A stretch of 64,000 nucleotides of DNA from CAZQYC01 sp964597495. GTDB taxonomy: Bacteria > Pseudomonadota > Gammaproteobacteria > Steroidobacterales > Steroidobacteraceae. Where the stretch lies: NCBI GenBank assembly GCA_964597495.1, contig CAZQYC010000007.1, positions 10,102 to 74,101 on the forward strand. The letters run 5' to 3'. Each line of letters starts with the position of its first letter. The stretch's first letter is position 1. A program made the position numbers and the translations under genes. The notes beneath the pieces were generated by a model. The model had not been told where the DNA came from, ran no database searches, and worked only from the letters and a program-made list of their open reading frames with translations. Positions 33,506 through 42,256 of this stretch are shown here, piece after piece.

Positions 33506-34666
33506 ATGGCGGAGCATGACTCAAACGATCAAGATCGTACCGAACAGGCAACTCCAAAACGCCTCGAGGAAGCGCGTCGTCGCGGCGACATTCCTCGCTC
33601 GCGCGATTTGAGCGCGGCGGCCGTTTCGATGTCAGGAGCACTCGGCATTCTATTTCTCGGCGGTGAAACCGCCCGCCGTCTCTATGACATGACACGCGCG
33701 AATCTGTCGCTCACGCCCGCGCAAGCGCTGCAGGACGGTTACATGCTTATGGCGCTTTCCCACTCGGCCGCCCAAGCCCTCTTGGCATGCGCGCCGATCT
33801 TTGCTGCCGTCGCTCTCGCCGCCGTGTTGGCGCCCTTGATACTCGGCGGCTGGTCGTTCAGCACCGAAGCGCTCGCGCCGAACTTCGCTCGCTTGAGTCC
33901 GGCTTCCGGTTTCAAGCGCATGTTCTCGTCGCAAGCGTTGATCGAACTGTCGAAATCGCTTGCCAAGTTCGCCGTGGTGGCTCTCGCTGCGATTTTAGTG
34001 CTGCGCTACGACATCAATCAGCTACTGGGTTTGGGCAGCGAGCCCGCGGTGCGCGGCACCATGCATGCGGCGCAACTGAGTGCGAAGGCTTTCCTGATTC
34101 TCGCCGCGAGCTTGTTGCTCATCGCCGCGATCGACGCACCGTATCAGCTTTGGCAATACGCGAAAAAAATGCGCATGTCGCGCGAGGAGATTCGCCGCGA
34201 GATGAAGGAGAGCGAAGGCTCGCCGGAAGTCAAAGGCCGCATTCGACAGGCGCAACAGGCCATGGCTCGCCGCCGCATGATGCAGGAAGTGCCGAAGGCC
34301 GATGTGGTCGTCACTAACCCCACTCACTTCGCCGTGGCGCTGCGCTACGACGAAAATCGCATGCGCGCCCCCGTCGTGGTCGCGAAGGGCGCCGACTTGG
34401 TCGCCGCCCGCATCCGTGAGATCGCGAACGAAAACAACGTGCCCATTTTCGAAGCTCCGCCGCTGGCGCGTGTGCTTCATCGCAACGTCGATCTCGGACA
34501 AGAGATTCCCTCGGCGCTGTATGCCGCCGTCGCACAAGTTCTCACGTATGTCTTTCAGTTGAAGGCGGCGAAGCAAGGGCTGGCAATGATGCCGGTGCGG
34601 CCGGAGGTGTCGGTGGCGGAGGTTGACGCGTCGCATGGTGCTGGTCACGAACGAGGCATCCCATGA
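33506..34666 (+). CDS. flhB: flagellar export switch protein FlhB
   Basis: A 386-residue membrane protein that switches export from rod/hook to filament substrates. The N-terminal motif DRTEQATPKRLEEARRRGDI, four membrane helices and the autocleavage site N-P-T-H at residues 271-274 are present, followed by the cytoplasmic domain (YDENRMRAPVVVAKGADLVA). ATG 33506 is nine bases after GGGAGGC; GTG 33500 is less likely. The end overlaps flhA as ATGA at 34663. Confidence 0.97.
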   Translation: MAEHDSNDQDRTEQATPKRLEEARRRGDIPRSRDLSAAAVSMSGALGILFLGGETARRLYDMTRANLSLTPAQALQDGYMLMALSHSAAQALLACAPIFAAVALAAVLAPLILGGWSFSTEALAPNFARLSPASGFKRMFSSQALIELSKSLAKFAVVALAAILVLRYDINQLLGLGSEPAVRGTMHAAQLSAKAFLILAASLLLIAAIDAPYQLWQYAKKMRMSREEIRREMKESEGSPEVKGRIRQAQQAMARRRMMQEVPKADVVVTNPTHFAVALRYDENRMRAPVVVAKGADLVAARIREIANENNVPIFEAPPLARVLHRNVDLGQEIPSALYAAVAQVLTYVFQLKAAKQGLAMMPVRPEVSVAEVDASHGAGHERGIP

Positions 34667-36893
34667 ACGGGAACATGTCATTCATGGATCTCCTCCGCAA
34701 CGGCGCCGGCGTCCCGCTCGGTCTCCTGTCCGTGCTCGCCATGGTCATCTTGCCGCTGCCGCCAGTGGCGCTCGATGTGCTGTTCACTTTCAACATCGCC
34801 TTGTCGCTGGTGATCGTGATGGCGGTGTTCTACGTGGCGAGACCGCTTGAGTTCGGCGTGTTTCCGACGGTACTGCTGTTGGCGACCTTGCTGCGCTTGG
34901 CGCTCAACGTCGCATCGACGCGCGTCGTGCTGTTGCATGGCCATACCGGGCCGAGCGCCGCCGGAAAAGTGATCGAGTCGTTCGGCGAATTCGTCATCGG
35001 CGGCAACTACGCGGTCGGTATCGTGGTGTTCGTTATTTTGACGATCGTGAATTTCGTCGTGGTGACTAAAGGCGCAGGCCGTATCTCGGAAGTGAGCGCG
35101 CGCTTCACCTTGGACGCCATGCCCGGCCGCCAGATGGCGATCGATGCGGATTTGAACGCCGGTCTCATCACGCAAGAGGAAGCGCGCACACGTCGTGCAG
35201 AAGTACGTATCGAAGCGGACTTCTACGGCTCGATGGACGGCGCCAGTAAATTCGTTCGCGGCGACGCGACGGCCGGCATCATGATTCTCGTGATCAATAT
35301 CCTAGGCGGCATCGCCATCGGCACGCTGGCACATGGAATGGCTTTCGGCGCCGCGCTCAAGACCTACACGCTGCTCACCATCGGCGACGGCTTGGTCGCA
35401 CAAATTCCCGCGCTGCTGCTGTCCACTGCCGTGGCCATCATCGTCACGCGCATGTCGGGCTCGCAGGATATGGGGGGCGAACTGTTCAAGCAATTGTTCG
35501 GTCAGCCGCGCGTGCTGATGATCGTCGCCGGCGTGCTCGGCATCATGGGATTGATTCCGGGAATGCCGAATCTGGCGTTTCTTGCGATGGCCGCGTTGTG
35601 CGGCTTCGGTGCATGGCGCTTGCAAACCAAGCGCGACGTGATCGAGTTACCGCCGCCGCCACCGCCGGCTCCTATGTCGGCGCCGTCGCCCGAATCGCGC
35701 GAGCTCACGTGGGACGACGTTCAGCCGGTCGACATCATCGGCTTGGAGGTGGGCTATCGCCTCGTACCGCTAGTCGACAAGAATCAAGGCGGCGACTTAC
35801 TTGCACGCATCCGCGGCGTGCGCCGCAAACTTTCCCAGGACATGGGGTTCCTCGTCCAAGCGGTGCACATTCGCGACAATTTGGAACTACCGCCCAACGT
35901 CTATCGCATCAACTTGCTCGGCGTGCCGGTGGGCGAGAGCACGATTCATGTCGATCGCGAATTGGCGATCAATCCGGGCCGTGTCTTCGGCAAGCCACCC
36001 GGCATCGACGCTCGCGATCCCGCGTTCGGCATGGAGGCGGTATGGATCGAACCGGCAGTGCGCGATCAAGCGCAGTCGTTCGGCTATACCGTGGTCGACG
36101 CAAGCACGGTGGTGGCGACGCATCTAAGCCATATCGTGCAGACGCATGCCCATGAGTTGCTGGGCCATGAAGAAGTGCAGCATCTCCTCAATAACTTGGC
36201 GAAGTCGGCGCCGAAACTCGTCGAAGACTTGGTGCCGAAAGTGCTGCCGCTCGGCGTGGTCGTTCGAGTTCTGCAAGGGCTGTTGGCCGAACGCGTGCCG
36301 ATTCGCAACATGCGCACGATCGTCGAAACGATTGCCGAGCACGCGCCGCGCACGCAAGACGCCGCGACTCTGCAAGGCCAGGTGAGAATCGCGCTCGGCC
36401 GTCAGATTATCCAAGACATCGTCGGCAATGCCGACGAACTTCCGGTGATTACGCTTGAGCCCGATCTCGAGCAATTGCTTTCGAGCACGTTGATACAGAG
36501 CAACTCCGCAAGTCCCGGGTTGGAACCGGGGTTGGCCGAACGCCTGCAACAAGGGCTCGTCGAATCGGCGCAACGACAAACCGAAACCGGCCAACCAGCC
36601 GTGCTTTTGGTGTCGCCGCAACTGCGGCAAACCCTCGCGCGATTCATTCGATCGATCGTCCCGGCCATGCACGTGCTGGGTTGGAATGAGATACCGGACA
36701 ACCGCAAGGTGCGGTTGGTCGCGGCGGTGGGGNNNNNNNNNNNNNNNNNNNNNNNNNNNNNNNNNNNNNNNNNNNNNNNNNNNNNNNNNNNNNNNNNNNN
36801 NNNNNNNNNNNNNNNNNNNNNNNNNNNNNNNNGGGTTGGAATGAGATACCGGACAACCGCAAGGTGCGGTTGGTCGCGGCGGTGGGGAGATGA
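34663..36893 (+). CDS. flhA: flagellar export apparatus protein FlhA
   Basis: A membrane protein with about eight N-terminal helices and a large cytoplasmic domain that docks chaperone-substrate complexes. The conserved FHIPEP-type region is present (FPTVLLLATLLRLALNVAST, GFVKGDA-like KFVRGDATAGIMILVINILG). The 100-N run at 36733-36832 is flanked by an exact 55-bp duplication (36678-36732 and 36833-36887). Collapsing it gives a continuous frame ending LVAAVGR at the TGA at 36891-36893, for 691 residues, the usual length. Translated through the Ns the end is artificial. Confidence 0.95.
36733..36832. other. assembly gap, probably spurious
   Basis: One hundred N flanked by identical 55-base sequences (36678-36732 and 36833-36887). 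Removing the Ns and one copy gives a normal FlhA C-terminus. Confidence 0.9.
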
Positions 36894-36906
36894 GTATGAG
36901 CATGAA

Positions 36907-37015
36907 TAGGCCGACTGGCCAACTGGCCGCTAGCCGCTGGCAAGAGTCAGAGATTCGAATCCCGTTCTTTTCCATTCTGGCTAGCTGCCAGCGGCCAGTT
37001 AGCCAGCTGCCAAGT
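36907..37015. repeat. variant paired heptad arrays, flhA-flhF junction
   Basis: A GGCC-rich version of the family. The left part 36907-36945 (units such as gccaact, ggccgct, agccgct, ggcaaga) and the right part 36975-37015 (ctgg, ctagctg, ccagcgg, ccagtta, gccagctg) flank a 30-base spacer containing agattcgaatc. Few units keep CTAG. Confidence 0.7.
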
Positions 37016-37029
37016 TGCGGAGCAACGTT

Positions 37030-38226
37030 ATGAAAATCCGTCGTTACCTCGCCAAAGACATGCGGCTCGCGCTCAAGCAAGTGCGCGAGCAACAAGGTCC
37101 CGATGCCGTCATTTTGAATACGCGCACGGTCGGCGGTCAGGTTGAAGTGGTCGCCGCGGTCGATTTCGATCCGGAAAGTTTCGCGAATGCAGCGATTAAC
37201 GCGGACCCGGCCGAGAGGGCGGGAGACAACACCGGCAACTATGACTTTGCGGGCGTGATGAGCCGCAAGCAGGAGCAGGCGGCACAGCAGTCCGCCACGC
37301 GTAACGATGTGAACGGCGAGTTGCATGCGCTGCGACGGATGCTGGAAACGCAATTGGCGACGCTGGCGTGGAACGATTTAACGCGCCGCGCGCCGGTGCA
37401 CACCGAAGTGCTCAAAATGGTTTCTGCGCTCGGCGTTGCCGGGGATCTTGCCGCACAGCTGGTTTCGCGGTTACCCGCGAGGCTTGAGCTTGCGGAAGCA
37501 CAACGATTGGCGCTCGCCATGCTGGCGCAGCGGATTCCGATCGCGTCGGAGCGATGGATCGAGAAGGGCGGAGTGGTGGCGTTGATCGGCCCGACCGGTG
37601 TCGGCAAAACCTCAACGCTCGCGAAGCTTGCCGCGCGTTGGGTCCTGCATCACGGCGCTCGTGATCTCGCCCTGGTGTGTGCGGACAATTCTCGAATCGG
37701 CGCTCACGAACACCTGCAATCGATCGCGCGGTTGCTCGGCGTGCCGAGCTATAGCGTAGAGCATATTTCTCAATTGCCTGCTTTGCTCGCGGATCTCGGC
37801 AGGCGACGGTTAGTGTTGATCGATACGGCGGGGATTGGCCAGCGTGATGCAAGACTCGCCGAGGAAATGAAGACGTTCTTGGAGCTTGGCGCCCAATTGG
37901 AAATGGCGCTGGTATTGGCGGCCAGTTCGCAGGCCGGCGCCATCGAACAAACGGTGCACCGCTTTGCTTTCGTCAAGCCGGCCGCTTGCGTGTTGACGAA
38001 ACTCGATGAAGCCGCAAGTTTAGGCGGCGCGTTGTCCGCTGCCGTGCGAGCGCAACTGCCCATTGCGTATGTGAGCGAAGGTCAGCGCGTTGCCGAGGAT
38101 TTGCATCCGGCGCGCAATCACCGATTGGTCGCTCGCGCCGTTCAGTTGACCAAACAGTCCGGCGCTACCGCCGACGAAGACTTACTCAGCCGACGTTTTG
38201 GAGGAATCGCTCATGGTCTTGCGTAA
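37030..38226 (+). CDS. flhF: flagellar placement GTPase FlhF
   Basis: A 398-residue SRP-type GTPase that sets the pole where the flagellum is built. The N-terminal B domain (MKIRRYLAKDMRLALKQVRE) is followed by the N and G domains. The P-loop GPTGVGKTSTLAKL starts at residue 187, with SRIGAHEHL, VLIDTAGIGQRD and the specificity motif TKLDEA. The usual D-T/S-Y-R segment reads DNSR, a small deviation. ATG 37030 is chosen over TTG 37015. It overlaps flhG, with which it forms a number/placement switch. Confidence 0.96.
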   Translation: MKIRRYLAKDMRLALKQVREQQGPDAVILNTRTVGGQVEVVAAVDFDPESFANAAINADPAERAGDNTGNYDFAGVMSRKQEQAAQQSATRNDVNGELHALRRMLETQLATLAWNDLTRRAPVHTEVLKMVSALGVAGDLAAQLVSRLPARLELAEAQRLALAMLAQRIPIASERWIEKGGVVALIGPTGVGKTSTLAKLAARWVLHHGARDLALVCADNSRIGAHEHLQSIARLLGVPSYSVEHISQLPALLADLGRRRLVLIDTAGIGQRDARLAEEMKTFLELGAQLEMALVLAASSQAGAIEQTVHRFAFVKPAACVLTKLDEAASLGGALSAAVRAQLPIAYVSEGQRVAEDLHPARNHRLVARAVQLTKQSGATADEDLLSRRFGGIAHGLA

Positions 38227-39112
38227 AGGCACCTCGCCCGTGCAATCCAGCAACGATTCGCCGGCGCACGGACGGCTCGGGCTCAAGCCGGTGCAAACGA
38301 TTGCCGTGACCGGCGGCAAGGGCGGCGTCGGCAAAACCACTGTCGCCGTGAACCTCGCGACGGCGTGCGCGCAATCCGGAAAGCGCGTGTTGCTGCTCGA
38401 TGGCGATCTCGGACTTGCCAATGTCGACGTATTGCTGGGTCTTTCGCCGCAGTACACGCTTGCCCATGTGTTACGCGGAGAGCACACGCTTGACGAAATC
38501 GTCGTGCAAGCGCCCCAGGGCTTTTCCGTGGTGCCGGGAGCGTCAGGCGTCGCGAGTCTCGCGAATCTCGGGGTTGCCGAAAATCTCGGATTGGTGCGTG
38601 CCTTTAGCACGTTGGCGCAAAATCTCGACGTATTAATCGTCGATACCGCCGCGGGAATCTCGCACACCGTCTTGCAGTTTTCCCAGGCAACCCAGCACGT
38701 ACTGCTCGTGATCTGCGACGAGCCCACGTCGATGACCGATGCTTACGCATTGGTGAAAGTCTTAAGCCGCAATCATGGAGTTTCCCGCTTCCGAGTGTTG
38801 GCAAACATGACGCGAACGCACGGCGAAGGAGTTGCATTGTTCGATAAATTTGAGCGCGTCACTTCGCGCTTTCTCGATGTCACGTTGGAGTACGTTGGGG
38901 AAATCCCTGACGACAGTTACATGCGAAAGGCTATACGCGAGCAGCGCCCGGTGACTGAGAGTTACCCCCACAGCCCCTCGGGGAGTGCGTTCAAGAATTT
39001 GGCGCGCAAAGCCGATACATGGCCCGTACCCGTCGGTCCGCGCGGCAACGTAGAGTTTTTCGTGGAGCGACTGGTCAGCCGGCCTGCCGCTCAATTGGAG
39101 GTCGTGCGATGA
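38213..39112 (+). CDS. flhG: flagellar number regulator FlhG (FleN)
   Basis: A 299-residue MinD-like ATPase that limits flagellar number by acting on FleQ and FlhF. The deviant Walker A GGKGGVGKTT is at residues 34-43, with LDGDLGLANVDVLLGL and VDTAAGISHTV following. ATG 38213 has GGAGGAA six bases upstream and lies inside the flhF end. The stop overlaps fliA as ATGA. Confidence 0.96.
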   Translation: MVLRKGTSPVQSSNDSPAHGRLGLKPVQTIAVTGGKGGVGKTTVAVNLATACAQSGKRVLLLDGDLGLANVDVLLGLSPQYTLAHVLRGEHTLDEIVVQAPQGFSVVPGASGVASLANLGVAENLGLVRAFSTLAQNLDVLIVDTAAGISHTVLQFSQATQHVLLVICDEPTSMTDAYALVKVLSRNHGVSRFRVLANMTRTHGEGVALFDKFERVTSRFLDVTLEYVGEIPDDSYMRKAIREQRPVTESYPHSPSGSAFKNLARKADTWPVPVGPRGNVEFFVERLVSRPAAQLEVVR

Positions 39113-39876
39113 GCGTGAGTGCATATACCGTGCAGCGATCGGCTCGCGATAGCGACGCGTTGATCATGCGGCACGCCGAATTGGTCAAGCGCATCGCCTA
39201 TCACCTGGTGGGACGCTTGCCGCCCTCGGTGGAAGTGGCGGATTTGATTCAGGCGGGAATGCTCGGGCTGCTCGAAGCGTCCGCGCATTTCACGGCGGAT
39301 CGCGGCGCAAGTTTCGAAACGTACGCCGGCATTCGCATCCGTGGCGCGATGCTCGATGCCTTGCGCAAGCTCGATTGGGCGCCGCGCTCGGTGCATCGCA
39401 AAGCGCGCGCGGCGGCGACCGCGGTGCGCGAGATCGAAGCCGAAGTCGGTCGCGAGGCGCGCGACAGCGAAATTGCGGAACGCATGGGCGTGTCGTTGGG
39501 CGATTACCACCGCATCGTGCAGGATGCCGCGAGTTGTCGACTTGCGAGTCTCGACGATGCCGGGCCTGACGAGGAATCGCCCTTGCAGCGCACGGCCGAC
39601 GAAGGCCCGGATCCGTTCAGTCGGATTGCCGATGAAGGCTTTCGTGCCGCGTTGACCAACGCGATCGACGAATTGCCGGAGCGTGAACGGATGGTGATGT
39701 CGTTGTACTACGACGACGAGTTGAACTTGAAAGAAATCGGCGCGGTGCTCAAGGTCACCGAGTCGCGGGTTTGCCAATTGCATGGGCAGGCATTGATCCG
39801 GCTGAAGGCGCGTTTGGTGGCGTGGACGGAACGCGCCGACACCGCGAAGAAGCCGGGACGCGCGGGCAAGCAATGA
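39109..39876 (+). CDS. fliA: flagellar sigma factor FliA (sigma-28)
   Basis: A 255-residue sigma factor for late flagellar genes. Region 2 (VEVADLIQAGMLGLLEAS, then YAGIRIRGAMLDALRKLDWA), region 3 (AVREIEAEVGREARDSEIAE) and region 4 (LPERERMVMSLYYDDELNLK, then an HTH ending ESRVCQLHGQAL) are complete. Coupled to flhG by a four-base overlap. Its predicted target promoters lie at fliC, fliS and motC. The anti-sigma gene flgM is not in the window. Confidence 0.97.
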   Translation: MSVSAYTVQRSARDSDALIMRHAELVKRIAYHLVGRLPPSVEVADLIQAGMLGLLEASAHFTADRGASFETYAGIRIRGAMLDALRKLDWAPRSVHRKARAAATAVREIEAEVGREARDSEIAERMGVSLGDYHRIVQDAASCRLASLDDAGPDEESPLQRTADEGPDPFSRIADEGFRAALTNAIDELPERERMVMSLYYDDELNLKEIGAVLKVTESRVCQLHGQALIRLKARLVAWTERADTAKKPGRAGKQ

Positions 39877-39901
39877 GGGCAGTCGGCGCGAGGAGTCAGT
39901 C

Positions 39902-40288
39902 GTGAGCAAAGACATGAAATTTCTAATAGTGGACGATTTCTCGACCATGCGCCGCATCATCAAGAACGTGCTCGGCGACTTAGGCTATGCCAACGTGACC
40001 GAAGCAGACGACGGGACCACGGCGTGGCCGTTGCTGCAACAGAACCATTTCGACTTTTTAATTACCGACTGGAACATGCCCGGCATGCCGGGCCTTGACT
40101 TGTTGAAAGCCGTGCGTGCCGACGATCGGTTGAGCGGGTTGCCGGTTCTCATGCTGACGGCCGAGTCGAAGCGCGAACAAATCGCGGAAGCCGCGCAAGC
40201 CGGCGTGAACGGCTACGTGATCAAGCCGTTTACCGCGACGACGCTTCAAGAAAAAATCGAAAAGATTCTCGCGGCGCGCGGAAAGTGA
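39902..40288 (+). CDS. cheY: chemotaxis response regulator CheY
   Basis: A 128-residue single-domain receiver that binds FliM when phosphorylated. The acidic pair D11-D12, the phosphoacceptor D56 (FLITDWNMPGM), T86 and K108 (VIKPF) are all in place. Starts at GTG 39902 with GAGGAG upstream. No cheA is present nearby. Confidence 0.97.
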   Translation: MSKDMKFLIVDDFSTMRRIIKNVLGDLGYANVTEADDGTTAWPLLQQNHFDFLITDWNMPGMPGLDLLKAVRADDRLSGLPVLMLTAESKREQIAEAAQAGVNGYVIKPFTATTLQEKIEKILAARGK

Positions 40289-40295
40289 GTGGCTC

Positions 40296-41027
40296 ATGAC
40301 AATCGAGTTGCTATCCGGGCAGTACGGCCCGCTGGTCGAAGAGCTGTCACAGGCGTTGGCGGCGGGCGATGAAAAGCGCGCGAGCGAGGCACTCGACGCC
40401 ATCGTGCAGTTGCGTGAAAGCCGTTTATTTTCCGAACTGAGCAAGCTGACCATCGATATGCAGGACGCACTGCGGCGGTTTCAGCTGCAGAACTTCGCGT
40501 CGAAAGAAATTCCCGACGCACGCCATCGCCTCGATCACGTGCTCAAGATGACCGACGAAGCGGCGCACAAGACCATGGATTTGATCGAGCAATCGGCGCC
40601 GATCGCCGAACGTGCATGCCGTGCAGCGACTTCGCTGATCGACCTTTGGAAGAGCTATCGTGCGCAAGAGAGCGGTGCGCCGGATCTGCGCGCCATGATC
40701 GAACGGACCGAGGAGTTTTTAACGGCGGCGCAATTCGACGCCGACACCGTGCGCCGTAACTTGAACGAAGTGCTGATGACCCAGGGCTACCAGGACCTCA
40801 CCGGGCAAATCATTCGCGGCGTGATTCAACTTGTGAGTTCGCTCGAGACTGCGCTTGTTGAGTTGACGCGCCTATCACAGATGAAACACGACTCGCGGCC
40901 GCCGGTAGCCGCCGCTGCGCCGACCGCCGGAAAATTACCCGGACCGGCGGTGCCGGGTGTTGATCACGGCGACGTGGTGAGCGGGCAAGGGGATGTGGAT
41001 TCGTTGTTGTCGGGGTTGGGGTTGTAG
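40296..41027 (+). CDS. cheZ: CheY-P phosphatase CheZ
   Basis: A 243-residue helical protein that dephosphorylates CheY. The four-helix core and the active-site segment with the catalytic Gln (NEVLMTQGYQDLTGQIIRG, about 153-171) are clear. The C-terminal CheY-docking tail (GDVDSLLSGLGL) is also present. It follows cheY by seven bases. After it, cheA and cheB would be expected in pseudomonads but are absent. Confidence 0.95.
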   Translation: MTIELLSGQYGPLVEELSQALAAGDEKRASEALDAIVQLRESRLFSELSKLTIDMQDALRRFQLQNFASKEIPDARHRLDHVLKMTDEAAHKTMDLIEQSAPIAERACRAATSLIDLWKSYRAQESGAPDLRAMIERTEEFLTAAQFDADTVRRNLNEVLMTQGYQDLTGQIIRGVIQLVSSLETALVELTRLSQMKHDSRPPVAAAAPTAGKLPGPAVPGVDHGDVVSGQGDVDSLLSGLGL

Positions 41028-41044
41028 GGTTGCTTTACGCCGTC

Positions 41045-41235
41045 GCCTCGGTCAGGAAGATGTTTTCAGGACCGTCGTAAACACTTGCTGGCGCGTTGCT
41101 GTCCCTGCATCGCTGGCAAGACCGGGGTTTGTCATCGTGACAAACCCGCTCGACCTTGAGTCGGTCGAGCCCCTGTGGACTGCTGCAAAAACTTCCTGTT
41201 TTTGAAGCTCCTGAAAACATCTTCCTAACCAAGGC
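41045..41235. repeat. 191-bp structured inverted-repeat element
   Basis: Terminal arms of 27 bases (41045-41071 and 41209-41235) pair at all but two positions, and those two would be G-U pairs in a minus-strand RNA. Inside lie four hairpins: cttgctggcg/cgctggcaag (41084-41120), gggtttgtca/tgacaaaccc (near 41125-41146), gctcgacc/ggtcgagc (41148-41170) and caaaaac/gtttttg (near 41186-41204). It could be a miniature transposable element or a structured RNA. Confidence 0.75.
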
Positions 41236-41328
41236 TCCCTCCAATTCTAACTGGGGGGTGTGTTGGAGGAGCTAACGCAACTGTCTTACCTCTCCCCTTC
41301 TGGGAGAGGACTAAAATCTTCGATCCCG

Positions 41329-41355
41329 TTCAGCTTTCCTCCACGCTGCCGATAA
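41329..41355 (+). promoter_or_regulatory. sigma-28 (FliA) promoter of motC-motD
   Basis: TTCAGCTT (41329-41336, 5 of 8 to TAAAGTTT), 11-base spacer and a perfect GCCGATAA (41348-41355). Start near 41362, 32 bases before motC. Confidence 0.75.
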
Positions 41356-41357
41356 AC

Positions 41358-41379
41358 GTTACGCAATCCTATGCGTAAC
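41358..41379. promoter_or_regulatory. leader hairpin at the motC transcript 5' end
   Basis: gttacgca (41358-41365) pairs perfectly with tgcgtaac (41372-41379), six-base loop, right at the predicted transcription start and just ahead of the GGAG ribosome binding site. It may stabilise the mRNA 5' end. Confidence 0.45.
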
Positions 41380-41393
41380 GGAGCTTCATTCAC

Positions 41394-42137
41394 GTGGATT
41401 ATTTGAGCCTGGCAGGCCTCGTGCTCGCGGCGATCGCGATCCTTGTCGGCGCGACGTTGAAGGGCGCGGGCATTCATGTGCTCGCGTCGTCGGCGGCGTT
41501 CTTCATCGTGGTGGTGGGGACGATAGGAGCGATTTGCGTGCAGACGCCGTTGGCGGCGATGCGGCGCGCGATTTTCTTGCTTCCGTGGGTGGTGAAACCG
41601 CCGTCGTTCAGCGGCAGGGAATTGATCGATACCATCATCGACTGGAGCAATGCCGCGCGGCGGCAGGGATTGCTAGGTCTCGAGCCCATGCTCAACAATC
41701 CGGATCTCGATGATTTTCTGCGCAAGGGCTTGCAGCTCGTGGTCGACGGTAGCGAGCCGGAGACGATTCGCGGCGTGATGGAAGTGGAGCTGGCCGTGCG
41801 CGAACAAAACGATACGCGAGCCGCTAAGGTATTCGAAGGCATGGGCGTGTATTCGCCGACGCTCGGCATCATCGGCGCGGTGCTCGGATTGATGGCTGTC
41901 ATGCAAAATCTCGCCGATCCGAGCAAGCTCGGTGTCGGCATTGCAGCCGCCTTCGTCGCCACCGTCTACGGCATCGGCCTTGCGAACCTCGTGTTCCTAC
42001 CGATTGCGAACAAGCTTAAAGGCGTCGTGCAACTGCAAGCGCAAGCCCGCGAAATGATGATCGAGGGATTGGTCTCGATCGCGCAGGGCGAGAATCCGCG
42101 CAATATCGAGATGAAGTTGCAGGGGTATTTACAATAG
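41394..42137 (+). CDS. motC: flagellar stator protein MotC (MotA-type)
   Basis: A 247-residue MotA/TolQ-family stator subunit that converts ion flow into torque on FliG. Four membrane segments (about 5-22, 28-48, 150-172 and 182-205) flank a cytoplasmic loop with charged residues. The conserved helix YSPTLGIIGAVLGLMAVMQN is at about 145-164. The start is GTG 41394 behind GGAG. The organisation with an OmpA-type partner immediately downstream matches MotCD of pseudomonads rather than enteric MotAB. Confidence 0.93.
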   Translation: MDYLSLAGLVLAAIAILVGATLKGAGIHVLASSAAFFIVVVGTIGAICVQTPLAAMRRAIFLLPWVVKPPSFSGRELIDTIIDWSNAARRQGLLGLEPMLNNPDLDDFLRKGLQLVVDGSEPETIRGVMEVELAVREQNDTRAAKVFEGMGVYSPTLGIIGAVLGLMAVMQNLADPSKLGVGIAAAFVATVYGIGLANLVFLPIANKLKGVVQLQAQAREMMIEGLVSIAQGENPRNIEMKLQGYLQ

Positions 42138-42256
42138 CCGCTAGGAGCTGGCCGCTAGCAGCTAGCCAGAGTAAGAAACATGAAAACAACTCCATCGCGA
42201 TCTTGTCTCTCCTTCTTGCCAACGGCCAGCGGCCAGTTAGCCAGTTAGCCTTCTTT
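42138..42256. repeat. paired repeat arrays filling the motC-motD junction
   Basis: Left arm 42138-42171 (ccgctag, gagctgg, ccgctag, cagctag, ccagag) begins right after the motC TAG. The right arm (about 42216-42250) is a GGCCAG-type variant that leads through ccttcttt to the motD ATG. Confidence 0.88.

Larger units (their letters stand above)
41028..41393. other. cheZ-motC intergenic region
   Basis: These 366 bases hold a structured inverted-repeat element (41045-41235), a cctctccc/gggagagg hairpin (about 41291-41311), a FliA promoter (41329-41355) and a leader hairpin (41358-41379) before motC. It occupies the site where relatives carry cheA and cheB. Confidence 0.75.

Noticed and set aside
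36124..37353. A 409-codon minus-strand frame spanning flhA, the N gap and flhF
   Set aside because: It runs through the artificial gap and opposes two certain genes.
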